DNA of 64,000 nucleotides from Sialis fuliginosa. Taxonomy: Eukaryota > Arthropoda > Insecta > Megaloptera > Sialidae. The number at the start of each line of letters is the position of its first letter. Position 1 is the first letter of the stretch. The notes under the pieces were generated by a model. It was given only the letters and a program-made list of their open reading frames with translations, did no database searches and had not been told where the DNA came from. Of the stretch, positions 11,881-22,830 are shown piece by piece. Location of the stretch: assembly GCA_961205875.1 (NCBI GenBank), contig OY540811.1, positions 19,647,248 through 19,711,247 on the forward strand, given 5' to 3'. The translations under genes and the position numbers were made by a program.

Positions 11881-13085
11881 CTAAAAATGGCAATTATTGA
11901 TAGCTAATTTTTTATTCAAGTGTGTTAAAATTGATTTTTTTTTCAAATGATTATTTTTTTTTTATTTGTTAAGGTTAACTATATAAATATAATCTTGAAC
12001 AAGGAACAAGACAATATTATGTTGTGGTTTATGTTCTGGTTTGTAATATGTATTAATTGCTTTATAACCTCTATTATATATTTCCCACAAACCAACAAAA
12101 TACGCATACACACAAGAATTCCTTTTTCACAAAAGTAATACATATACAATGTACAACCAGACAGAGAGGATAGAGTGGAGTCCAAAGAGAATGAAAAAAA
12201 TAACGGAAAAAAAACTAGCGCGAAATTCGAGAAGAGATGAGGAGAAAATAGACAGCGCTGATTTCAATATAGCTGTGAACCCCTTCAGGGGGTGATTTTT
12301 ACATTACCACCCCATCCCTCTGGCCTCCCGTGCTACCCTTGAGCATCGTCACAATAAAGATCTGTCAATTGTCATTCCAAGCTTGCCGTATTTGCATACA
12401 CTCACACACACATACATATATATGTTCGTGCATATGCGCGGATACGAGTCAATGTGAAAAACGACTATGGAAAAATCATTTTTGCGTATGTTTGTTTTTA
12501 AAAGTTATATAAACAGACACATAACGTATACCGATACTTCTTTTGTAATATTTTTAATTAACTTACTTGTAAAGAAGATTAATTTCTAACAAAAGCGATA
12601 TATGCGGCCGTTGCATCGACTGTATAGAAATGTAGGATTTTATATGTAGTTAATGATTTTAATATACATATGTATATGTATAGTACGACTGTATGGTAAA
12701 TACAATTTATAGTGTCAATGTAGGATTGGTATTATTATTTTGCCTTTAACCCAATATGTAATATTATTACCTACATTTATATTTATATATATGTAGATTA
12801 CGGTTTCATGAGATGAGACTATGTAGGTTTAGATACGTCTCTGACAGTATATGTGTATATTTTCATTTTAAATCAGCAAAAAGTAAACTTATAGTCATTT
12901 GGACAACGAACAGTACATTGAAAATAAGACATACTTATTCGCTAATTTTTGTTAATAATTTTTTCTTAAAGACGTCAATACCATGGCCCCCATATCCTAT
13001 TGTAGGCCAGGATTTTCGACAGGCACCCTCCTGCTATAAGAAATCTTATACATTTTTTTGACAACAAAAAAAACTTTGACTCGTC

Positions 13086-15103
13086 GCACTGTGGAAAATG
13101 GTACAACAACAGCATATCATAAATGTGTTTTACTAATATCGCTACTGACATTATATTTCAATTTTATTTAATAGTTTAATAGTCAATCTTTACTATAATG
13201 CAGTAATTTCACATAATTTTATGTAAAAAAAAAATTTTTGAAGCCTTACTGTTTATTATTTTTGTGCATGTTCAATTCAAGCCTGTTCGCTTCATCACTT
13301 TAAAAGTTAATTTTCTATACAACTTTGTAGGAATAGTTATAAAGTGTTACCTTTCTGAAAAGCTTATCTTATGGAGATTTTAGGAAAATTTTACATTTTT
13401 AATTATACGGTTCAGTTTACGAGTAATTAATTAAACAATAAAATAAGAAAAGAAAAAAAAATTCTTCAAGTTCATCGAGACTTTTAGCAGTCACCCACGC
13501 TTCCCCACGCTTTATATTTAATGTAGATTTGTAGCCTAGGTGTTTATGAAAAACATGTATTAAGAATTTGCTGCAGATACGTGCAGTTTCCGAAGTTATC
13601 GAGAAAAAAGTGATAAAAGTCAGAAAACAGAAAACCGCTATTTATCACGGTTTCAAATTTTATCTGTTTATAACAATAGTTTGGTGTATGTTTTTTAGGG
13701 TTCCAAAGAAACCCTATTAATCTCACTTTGTCGTCCATCCGTCCATCCATCCGTCCGTCTTTTCTACTCAAAGCAAAATATATTGTAAACTATATAAGCT
13801 AGAAAATTGAAATGTTTACTGAATATGTAAAATGATGCCCTCTAGTAAAAGATGTACAAATTTATTGAAAAAATAATTTTTCAGGGGGGCACTAAGGAGC
13901 TAAATCTAGGTAAAAAAAAATTTTTCATAGAAGTGACACGTTAAAATGTATAACCAAACAAGCGAAATTTGACTATTTTTCTAATTTTTTTCTAAATCAA
14001 AAATGGTGCCTGCAGGGGGCTTTAAAACATATCCAAAATAAAAAAAATTGTATACCAAGACGTGTGGGGTATCAAAATGTAGATCTCAGTCAGTAGAATC
14101 TGACCCTATTTTTTTTTCTAACTCAAAAATGGCCTCCTTAGGGGGATAAAAGCAGTATTTTATTTTGTCCTCCCCCCCTCTAACTCTGTAACTACTGGCT
14201 CAAAAAATCTGAAAAAAATTTGGTAATGAATCTTTAGTGGAACTACCAACGACAAATACTAAAGTCAACAATATAATTTTAAATTTTGGAATAATAGAGA
14301 GGGGTGCCATAGAAATTTTTGTTTTAATTTTCATATTTTGGTAGTTATGCTATAGAAACTGTCCGAATCTATGTTAGTAGTTATGGATGGTACTATATGC
14401 CATCTTCAGTACACAAAATCTTAATTCACGGAGAAAATATAATAAAGCATTTTGCAGTACTTCCTATCGGTCAACTTTCAAAAGATGCACAAGAATCCTG
14501 TAATAAGAATTATAAAAAATTTCGCCTTCATCATGCCAGGAAATGCTCTCGATCAGCTACAAATGAGAATGTATTTCATATTCTTCTATACACTTCCGAT
14601 CCGTACATCAGCAGCATTAGAAAACCGTATAACAAAAATGTGCAGGAACTTGATGAAGATCCTCTGCAGTTTTTGAAAGTCAACGAACTGATTTCAGAAT
14701 CTGAAGGTCCCTAAGTATAATATAGTATCTGTCTGTAATGTACCTATACATTATTCCATAAAAACAACAGCTTAAAATTTTTATTAACAAACTATTCTAA
14801 ATATTTATAAAATTAGTAGGTAAGCATTTTATGTATTTTTCGTCGTTTCTAATAATTTTAAGGTATTTTCATACACTTTTAAAGTGATATTTTTAGTTAA
14901 AAATAAAATAAATGCCATTTTGAAATTTTTTATTTTTATTTTATTTATTTTTTATTTTGTATTACGAAATTTTTTTATAAAATTTATTTCATTAGAAGCG
15001 TCATATACTACTTTATATTTGTGCAAAATTTCAACAGTCTATCTTTAGTAGTAAAAAAGTTATCGATTTTTGGTCCGAAACAGACCTTTATTTTCCACAG
15101 TGC
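13086..15103 (+). mobile_element. 2-kb DNA transposon with GCACTGTGG ends
   Basis: The ends are GCACTGTGGAAAAT and its inverse ATTTTCCACAGTGC, and both are flanked by GTC (13,083-13,085 and 15,104-15,106), a 3-bp target duplication. CACTG ends and a 3-bp duplication resemble CACTA/EnSpm-type elements, but the superfamily cannot be fixed from this copy. The interior is mostly non-coding, with one 105-codon frame at 14,397-14,714. A separate fragment of the same element is embedded in the hAT-like element at 25.3 kb. Confidence 0.55.
14397..14714 (+). CDS. 105-aa transposon-borne ORF, probable remnant of an element protein
   Basis: The frame starts at a true ATG (MPSSVHKILIHGENIIKHFA) and continues to a stop inside the 2-kb element at 13,086. 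The pattern MPSSVHK-x-L-x-HG...LPIGQLS-x-x-A-x-E...R-K-x-SR-x-x-TN-x-x-x-x-x-L-L-x-x-SDP-x-IS recalls, to my memory, uncharacterised proteins repeated many times in insect gene sets, which points to a mobile-element origin. No catalytic triad is visible. I cannot say whether it is a transposase tail or an accessory protein. Being intact over 105 codons in decayed surroundings, it may be recent or selected. Confidence 0.5.
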   Translation: MPSSVHKILIHGENIIKHFAVLPIGQLSKDAQESCNKNYKKFRLHHARKCSRSATNENVFHILLYTSDPYISSIRKPYNKNVQELDEDPLQFLKVNELISESEGP

Positions 15104-15194
15104 GTCGCCCTAGACAAGAGCCCCCCCCTCCCTTCCCCTGTCTAACTTTAAGTAACAATATTACACATCACTGTCAGTAATATTTTTATTACTA

Positions 15195-15246
15195 CTCATC
15201 AGGAGCCTAACAGTTCCAAACTAGAACTATTAGGCTCCTGATGAGG
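15195..15246. repeat. Short inverted repeat (hairpin) overlapping the ribozyme-like motif
   Basis: CTCATCAGGAGCCTAACAGT on the left pairs with AACTATTAGGCTCCTGATGA on the right around a spacer of roughly ten bases. The right arm forms the 5' strand of stem I and the CTGATGA box of the hammerhead-like motif, so the two structures would be mutually exclusive in RNA. Confidence 0.65.
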
Positions 15247-15279
15247 ACTTCTTGTGAAGTCGAAACACGTGTCGAATAG
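15227..15279 (+). ncRNA. Hammerhead-ribozyme-like motif (type I), possibly Penelope-element derived
   Basis: The core boxes occur in the right order: CTGATGA (15,238-15,244), stem II GACTTC-TTGT-GAAGTC (15,246-15,261), GAAA (15,262-15,265), the self-complementary stem III ACACGTGT (15,265-15,272) and the cleavage triplet GTC ending at 15,273. Stem I can form from TC/GA next to the core plus CTAT/ATAG (15,227-15,230 with 15,276-15,279), with an internal loop on the 5' side. Very short stem III and a looped stem I are known for hammerheads in Penelope-like retroelements. One G (15,245) appears unpaired at the base of stem II, so this copy may be weakened or dead. No reverse transcriptase is visible nearby. 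Confidence 0.6.
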
Positions 15280-17230
15280 CATTGATTTATTGTGGTTAAA
15301 GTGTGTATTTTTAGTTTAAGTTAAGAAATCACAGTTTCTCCGTTTTCCAGTAGTAGGTACTACTGTTATGTTTAACCTGTCTTTATAAATATTTTCAATA
15401 TAAATATTTTTTCTATTTTTTTTTGCTTTCATAGAAATACATACAGTCAATAATATCTATACATATTTATTTTCGTGTATAATTAATTTTAGTATTATTT
15501 TATATAAATATTTTCATATATCCATAGTAAATATTCTAAAGAATTCAGGAAAGCAATAAAATACATAAAACCTACAATAAGCCGTCTGCGGTAGTAATTA
15601 TAGTACAACCTTAACCGCGGCACTGTTACCCCTGTGCCCTTTATGAAATATCAGTGGTTTGCTGAGGCACCCCGTCGGGCAAATGAATATTCGATCTTTC
15701 GCTCCTCGCGAAAGTAATTGCCGGTCTCTGGGGGACGATATGTTAGCAACCGGGAACAACCCCAGCTTGTGTAATTTTTACACCACTTACACCTTCACTT
15801 ACTGTACAACCCATAGATCATGCTCGTTATTGAATTGGTAGAATACTTTTTTGTCACGAAGTCTATCATCTTTTATGAATATTTAATAAAGTAGGCTCTG
15901 GTGATTATTGTTGTTTATTATCGTCTGGCGTATCTTGGGCCCGCCATACACGTAGCGGTATACCGGAGACATAGACATAGAGAATGGACACTGCATTCTG
16001 TATTAACACAATGGTGTAACATCTGTTCAAAAAGTAAGAGAGAGATGCAGTGTAGTTTGGAATATATCTATCTCTTTTTCTAAGAATCTGACTGGTAGCT
16101 TACTAAGGTTCAGGGTAGTATTTCTGTCAGAAATATTTTTGTATATCTATCTTGTGATTTTTGTGCAATAAGTTTTTTATTAGAAAAGTAAATAAAATAA
16201 ACAATAAACATACTATAATGGTTCATATTTCATCGTGGAAATTTAAAAAAAACATCAATTGATCTGATAGAAATTTGCAAAATTATGAACGGATATTCCG
16301 GGAAAATAACATTTTTGCTACCAAAAATATTAAATATATATTAATAAAAAATAATTTTAAATCAATGTGGTTGCTACAAGATTTACTTAATAAAATTTAA
16401 TTTTTTTTTTGATATTGCATAGGTTAAATTACGAAGCTACGAAAAAGAAAGAACAAGATATTAAAATTGGATCAAAAAATTCGTAACTTATATTATTTAG
16501 AAATCAATAATTGTTTTTTTTTTAAATAAAATTTTTTTATAACGTTAATTATTTTTTGTTTTTTAACCTCTTTATATATATATCTATGAATATTTTTAAT
16601 TTTCGGGGCCAAGAATGAAATAGTTACACTCCTGTTTAAAAAAAAGACAAGTGTATTCCAAACCTGTTTCTATCTCTTTCTTTTGATACGACTCTGTTTT
16701 CGAATGGCTCCTTAAATTTACTTTATTTCCATAAATATTAGGTACTAATTGTTTAAACATCCAACCCGGTACTGTCTCGATTGAATGTGTACAAACTAGA
16801 AGTGATATTTAACGATAGACGACGAGTACCTATATCCATAAGATAAACAAATATCATCGAAGTACTGAAGACAGTGAATGGTTGCAGGGTTTTGCGGAGA
16901 GAGCGCCTTTGATGTGCTGTTTGTCTGGTGCGGCTGTTTGTCTCCCGTAGCCATAGCTGCAGATTGCTTACTTTATGAAGTTATGAGCTTTTATCAAACT
17001 TTAATTTGAATTGTGTACACTGTATAAGTATCAATCAATATGTGGATTTCGTACTCGTATTAATAAATAGTTAGATTGGACTGGAATTTATCAATTGCCA
17101 ATGTTTGTACAATACGTATAATTTTGCTAAGTTTGTAACTATAGTATTTTATTACTTACAGAAAAAAAACATATTTTATAATAAACTGAAAAGCATTATT
17201 TTAATTTGTGGATACAATTAACGATATTTA
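15280..17230. other. Non-coding stretch with fragmentary repeats
   Basis: Contains a GC-richer patch at about 15,610-15,760, the partial MITE at 15,969 and an inverse piece of the same MITE near 16,640-16,705 (ATTCCAAACCTGTTTCTATC). A second GC-richer patch lies at about 16,880-16,975. No gene was recognised. Confidence 0.4.
15969..16065 (+). repeat. Partial copy of the ACATAGACATAGAGAATGG MITE
   Basis: It begins with ACATAGACATAGAGAATGGA and includes AACATCTGTTCAAAAAGTAA and GAGATGCAGTGTAGTTTGGA, which match in inverse orientation the complete copy at 27,113-27,311. It is truncated at one end. Confidence 0.6.
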
Positions 17231-18080
17231 TACAGGGTGTCATATCAGGTGGAACTTTAAACATGTTGATCGAGAAAAATATTTCAAGCAAAAAAATTCA
17301 TATGAACATGTGTCTAGAAACTCTTCGTAGGGGAGCTACAGACCCCAAATATTTTGACATATTTTACAGAATTTGACTTAATGCGGATACTTCAAATAAC
17401 ACTAAATAAATTTATATTCTTGTTTTAGAATTAAAAATAAAAATAAATAGTTGATGTACTCGTATGAATATATTCCTCTTAATATGAGTCCATAGACAAA
17501 TAGCCAGTTGTATTACTGTCATACGTATATATATATACATACCTACCTACTTTACTAATTTGACTAAAAAACGAAACTAAAAATTGCTATCTGTTAATAA
17601 GGATGCATTTTTGGAGATATATCTACATGAACTATTTTTCTTGTTTTTAATTCTAGAATAAGAATATAAATTTATTTTGTGTAATTTGAAGCACCCGTAT
17701 TAAGTCAAATTCTGCAATACTATCGTATTTCTTGTAAACGGTTGATCTCATGAGACTCATGACATATTAACGAAGAATTTTTCTGTGTATTTTGTGACAT
17801 ATGATCTTATAAAAGAGTTTAACATAGGATAAAAATTAAAATGCTAGATAAAAATCAAAGGACCCACTGACCCCCTATATCCCTGATCTAAATAATCATT
17901 GGTTGATACAGGAAATCGATAATACGTATTAATTCTAAACTGGGTATTAAATAAAAACTAATTATAAGTAACTCTTTTACGAAAAGTTTCCAAATACATG
18001 TTCATATTAACTTTTTTGCTTGAAATATTTTTCTCGATCAACTGTTTATATTTATTCCACCTGATATGACTCACCCTGTA
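17231..18080. repeat. Foldback element with TACAGGGTG ends
   Basis: TACAGGGTGTCATATCAGGT on the left is matched inversely by ACCTGATATGACTCACCCTG on the right. Inside, the arms continue with AACATGTGTCTAGAAACT, AAATATTTCAAGCAAAAAAA and ATTTGAAGCACCCGTATTAA-type blocks, all present in both orientations. The arms total about 700 bp around a unique centre near 17,480-17,620. It has no coding capacity and is the same family as 60,768-61,862. Confidence 0.65.
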
Positions 18081-20814
18081 TACTGATATTCTATCACAGA
18101 AATGCATACTATTGACGCAACCTTTACAATAAAACCTAAAATTTTCTCTCCTCCTCGCCATAGAAAAAAATGTTCATTTATATTTTAGGTCGGTTGCCAC
18201 CCAAGTATGTATATAAAATATAGATCTTACAATTAGTCTCATAAAGGTTTAGTACTACTGCTCTAATTAATTAAATGAAGAAGTATTTTTAATTACCAGC
18301 ACTCTTGACTATTTTGTTTGTTGAACAGTTCATTATCTGTTCATATCTGTATTGTTTCATAAAAAATTGTGTACTCAGTAATTGCAACAAATTTGATTTT
18401 TAATGGTAAGCTTATGTACTATAAAGTACTGTCACCAGTTATGGCCGCTATAAGAGCAAGGTTTACTGTTTTTGTGATTGACGGGTTTCTTTTTTTTAAT
18501 TCTCATGAACTCATGTTACTAATAAAACAAGTAATTCTTTATTTAATCTATTTAATTACTAAAGTTTGCAAAAATAGTTTGTTTTTTCAATTATAGTATT
18601 TTATTTTGTTTGTTTTTTTTTCCAGTAATGGATAAAGTGAAACCAGTAATGAGCACGCAGTGATGGACACTTGCTAATGATTACAAAATAAGTAGTACGA
18701 CACAAAAGATACAAAAGAAAGAATCATCAAATTTGAAACAATGTAAAGCAGTTACTATGATAATACATATAATAATTAATTAATAAATTATACTAATAAT
18801 TAGTTTAATGTTCACCATTTTGACACCTATTAGCTGATTGTCATCAAATAACGCTGTAAGACAGTTAAATGATATAGATTAATATTCAGAAATGATAGTA
18901 ATCAAATATCAACAATTATTTATAATTTAGTACATTTAATTAAAAAATAGGGTCATATCCAAGACTGGTGCCAGTACCTTACTATATTATGTACCTATAT
19001 TAGTTTTTCAATACCGCGATATTATCCCATATCACGACTACCGTGTTATACGATAACCGATTGTAGTCTGTACATTTAATAACCGCGCATTCACCCACAC
19101 CCAGGCGTATCTGAAGAGTATGTGTATGTACGAAGAGAAGCTTCAACAAGCTGTCACGAGAGTGAGTCACTGTCCACGTGAATGCATTTTACTCTTGAGA
19201 GTCAAGAGTGTAGGTATACCTTTACTTACGTCATTCTGCTTTTTGTTTCAATTCATTCTCAAATTCTTTTACGTCGGGAGTTCTACAAATGTTTTTGAAA
19301 TGTTTAGAAGACAATACACTAATCTCACAATTAGAGAATCTAAAAAAGAAGGTATTTAAATTTAACCTCGGTGATAACCTACAGCTAGTCTGATAATAGA
19401 CTAGCTGTTTTCAATAACAATAAGAAAAACACTCGACAATCATATTATTCGTTGTTTGCAAATTAAATTATGTTAACAAGTATGTAAACTCAAGGAACAT
19501 TTTAGTTCTCTTTGTGGTCGCCACAATTTTGCATTATTGCAGAAACAAATTGTATCCATTGCACTGGGGCAACAAACGTATTTGTGCTAATCAAAAAACT
19601 GTTCCAGCCACAAAATGTTTCCCTTTATTCGTTTTTTGTCGTCATCAACAAAGAAAAACATACTGGAACTTTTATGTTCATGAATGTTCTATTTTGTTAT
19701 TTTAGTTTCTGAAAGGCTCATAAATCTGAATCATTTTTAGAAAATTTGCGTAAATTACAAGATCAATAAATATCCGTAACGGACTAAGAAATTCTGACAG
19801 TCAAATTACCTACAATTTAATTAATTTACTGATGTAGTGTTATTACATTCTTCACAATATTATTTACGATGGCTTATCGTTTTGCTCTATTATCAGTTTC
19901 ACTCAACTGATATAAGGACGTCATTTTGTAGAGAATAAAATTATGTTCTAATAATGCTAGTTATCAGCTTGGCCATTCCTTTTCCGACCGCTCAGTAGCA
20001 GGGTACTATATTGCTGTTTAATTGATATTTATAGAAAATTGACGTTAAAATGTTGATTTGAATGTTTGAACCATTTTTACAAAGAATTAAATTTCTTACA
20101 AAATTACCATTTAACATATTTTTATAGAAACAATAGTTTAGCCGTGAGAGTCTTTTAGACGTACAATTTAACAATTAATAAATCACGTTGAATTGAGAGA
20201 CATGACTTTGTAGAGAATTTTATCTTCTACAAAATGATGTCCTTAAAAATTGTTCATCAGTTATCATGAATCAGTAATACCAACTTTAGTACTAAAGAAT
20301 CATTTTCACATGTTATTGAAATAGAAAACGGGACTCCCCCCTTGCGGCACCTTTTAAAATTGAACTACAGGGTAATCCTTTGGCGAGGATTTATTTTAGG
20401 TCAAAAACTAACGTACTATGTAACGAGAGCAAATTTTTTTTTGACATACCCTAGTATACATGTACTGTACACATTAAACTATATATACATAATAATACAT
20501 ATAAAACCATAGACGCCTCTATATTGAAATAAAAGGGGTAGGTACGTATATTCAGTAATATATGTACAAGTAATTAAAACAACTTGCTCAAAAATATAAT
20601 ATAAAATAAATAAAAGTTATATACTCGTAGACAATAATTAACTAATAATAGAAATTAATCACCCAAATAGACTTACAAACTATAGTAATACCTATTATCT
20701 TATATACATATAAGTTCGCTAAAATGCGTACATTTTTACTTTGACGTATCAAAGTAAAATGATACATTAAAAGTAGTTGATTAAGAATGATTGGGAGACC
20801 ACCAAATATACAAA
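18081..20814. other. AT-rich non-coding stretch
   Basis: Only short, low-complexity open frames are present. Small hairpins occur (for example near 19,190-19,210), but nothing resembles a gene or a well-bounded repeat. Confidence 0.4.
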
Positions 20815-21033
20815 TGGATTGTATAAATAAAAATAATCACGATTAGTTAATCATTCGTTTTAAAATCATGAGTATCGTTAATCCTAACCTAAATCATGGT
20901 TAGTAAACAGACAATTTACTAACCGTGATTATTTTTTGTTTTGCGCAATCCACCATAACCGAAATTAAAGTTAATCATGGTTTGAAATCGGATAGTTAAC
21001 TAACCGTGATTATTTTTACTTTGTGCAACCTAC
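20815..21033. repeat. MITE with nested inverted repeats
   Basis: The left arm (GGATTGTATAAATAAAAATA, ATCACGATTAGTTAA) is matched inversely by TTAACTAACCGTGATTATTT followed by TTGTGCAACC. Two further internal copies (TAACCGTGATTATTTTTTGT and TCATGGTTAGTAAA) make it a cluster of four related half-sites. About 220 bp, non-coding. Confidence 0.55.
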
Positions 21034-22572
21034 CACAAATGCTGGATAGCTGAAACGATTTTTTTTTCTATAACTGAATAATTTTGCTATCGTGTTATTT
21101 TTAATTGATACCTACAGATTATTATGTTTTCTTACATCGTTTTACATATGTATTATATTAAAAATACATTAAATAATAAAGATGAATATATAGATTCCTT
21201 AAAATAAATAATTTGGATTTATAAAATACTATATACCCTCTTCAAAATATGAGAATATATTTTTTTTGTATTTCATAATCTATTACAATAGAATTCGATG
21301 AAAAATATATAGTTCAATATAAATTGATTGTATCTGTCTTTATTTATATAGAATTGCTGCGACAAAAACATATTGCATTTCCATATTTAAACCCAGTTTT
21401 TGAATCTTAGTAGACCATATTTCTATATTGTACCATAAAATATTCAGTAGAAATATTTTTAGTCGAAATTTACATATACAATTAAAATATATACATATGT
21501 GCATATGTGTATAATAATGTATATATTCTTTTTTCCCTCTCCTTAAAAATTTCCTTGTAGAACACCTATGAATATTACATACCTACAATAATTGATCTAT
21601 TGTGCTCTTGTAAGAATGCACATTATTCAATAGAAAATACCAAGAGAGACGTCAGATCCAAGATCGCGTTGAAAACCAAAATACATCTTTGTTGTTTGCG
21701 ATCAAGTAAGTTTGCATATAATGTATCTTCAGTACACATTATGTTTGCACAAAACACTCGAGCTTACACTAGCGCCTCGAAGCGGCGAAGTGTCGAAGCA
21801 AAATGTAAATTACTTTCGTGGACACTCGAACTGTTATGATGATGAAAGAGCAATTCTTGATGTTTCCCTGGAACAATTACGGCGCGGGAGTATGTTTTTT
21901 ATCGATGGGGACGGGATGTATATTCAATGTACATTTGCTTTTAGAACAATCCAGATTTGTAGTACTTTTATAATACGAATTGTGTATGTGGTTGAATTGT
22001 TAAGTGTGTTTTGGAATTCTCTTACGTGAATAGCAAATTGTTTTCCCCGATTCTTTTAACCCATTTATATGAAATATAAGTATACATAAAGTATAGTAAA
22101 GCCGTTTTTTTTTAAATTCAAGATTTTGATGGAAATATCCATTTCGACCTTCCCTGAATTCACTATTTTTGTCATGATATCTGTGTGTCGGTCAGTATGT
22201 ACCTATACGTTGTAATATGTACTTACGTCTGGAAAGAAAACTTCTTCTTTATTTTTAAAATGATTCGGTTTTCATTGTTTTAAAGATTTTAAAAATTATT
22301 TTGAAACACTTATAACAGAAAAAAAGCTGCCGTGTGTGCCATGAAACTTTCTTATACCTAATACTGAGTGTATAGTAAACGTATATCTAACAGACACACA
22401 GACATCATGTAATGTCAAAATGGATACGATGTCAATATAGGAATAATTATAATTCAACAAATAAATTGAAAATTGATCTTCATACAATCAAAAAGAATTA
22501 CTTACCTATTAAGTTATTTTATTTTCTGAAGAATAACTGATAAATCTTCGACTAAATCAAAAATTAGTATTT
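21034..22572. other. Non-coding stretch
   Basis: AT-rich apart from a more balanced segment at about 21,600-21,900. Two overlapping 79- and 105-codon frames occur there, but their translations match nothing I know and neither is linked to a supported exon. Confidence 0.35.
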
Positions 22573-22830
22573 GAGGAGGTGAATTCCAAAACTAGTTCGT
22601 TCCATTTTAAAAAATAATCGAGATGCAGTGGATTTTGAAAGATTTTTTGGCATTCTTTCATATGGTAATAACAGTTTTGAACAAAACGCTCTCAATCATA
22701 TTATAATTTAGCGAGTTTTGCTCAAAACTGACTCTACAATATGAAAGAACGCCAAACATTTTTTCAAAATCTACTGCATTTCGATTATTTAAAAAAATTG
22801 GAAATAACGAATTTTGGAACTTACCGCCTC
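22573..22830. repeat. 258-bp foldback MITE
   Basis: GAGGAGGTGAATTCCAAAAC at the left is matched inversely by TTTTGGAACTTACCGCCTC at the right. The arms continue through ATCGAGATGCAGTGGATTTT / AAAATCTACTGCATTTCGAT and GGCATTCTTTCATAT / ATATGAAAGAACGCC to a small centre. Nearly the whole element can form one hairpin. Confidence 0.7.

Larger units (their letters stand above)
10467..13085. other. Non-coding stretch with decayed repeats
   Basis: Apart from the two repeat fragments listed separately (11,233-11,380 and 11,384-11,880), the region is AT-rich with microsatellites (CA/TA near 12,395-12,425) and no gene. About 12,240-12,345 is a GC-richer patch. Confidence 0.4.

Noticed and set aside
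15170..15215. Second hammerhead on the opposite strand (inverse of CTCATCAGGAGCC)
   Set aside because: The CTGATGA box is present on the minus strand, but no GAAA box or cleavage triplet follows at the required distance.
21600..22029. Two overlapping frames of 79 and 105 codons
   Set aside because: No family resemblance, no splice-linked exon, and both frames overlap; probably chance.
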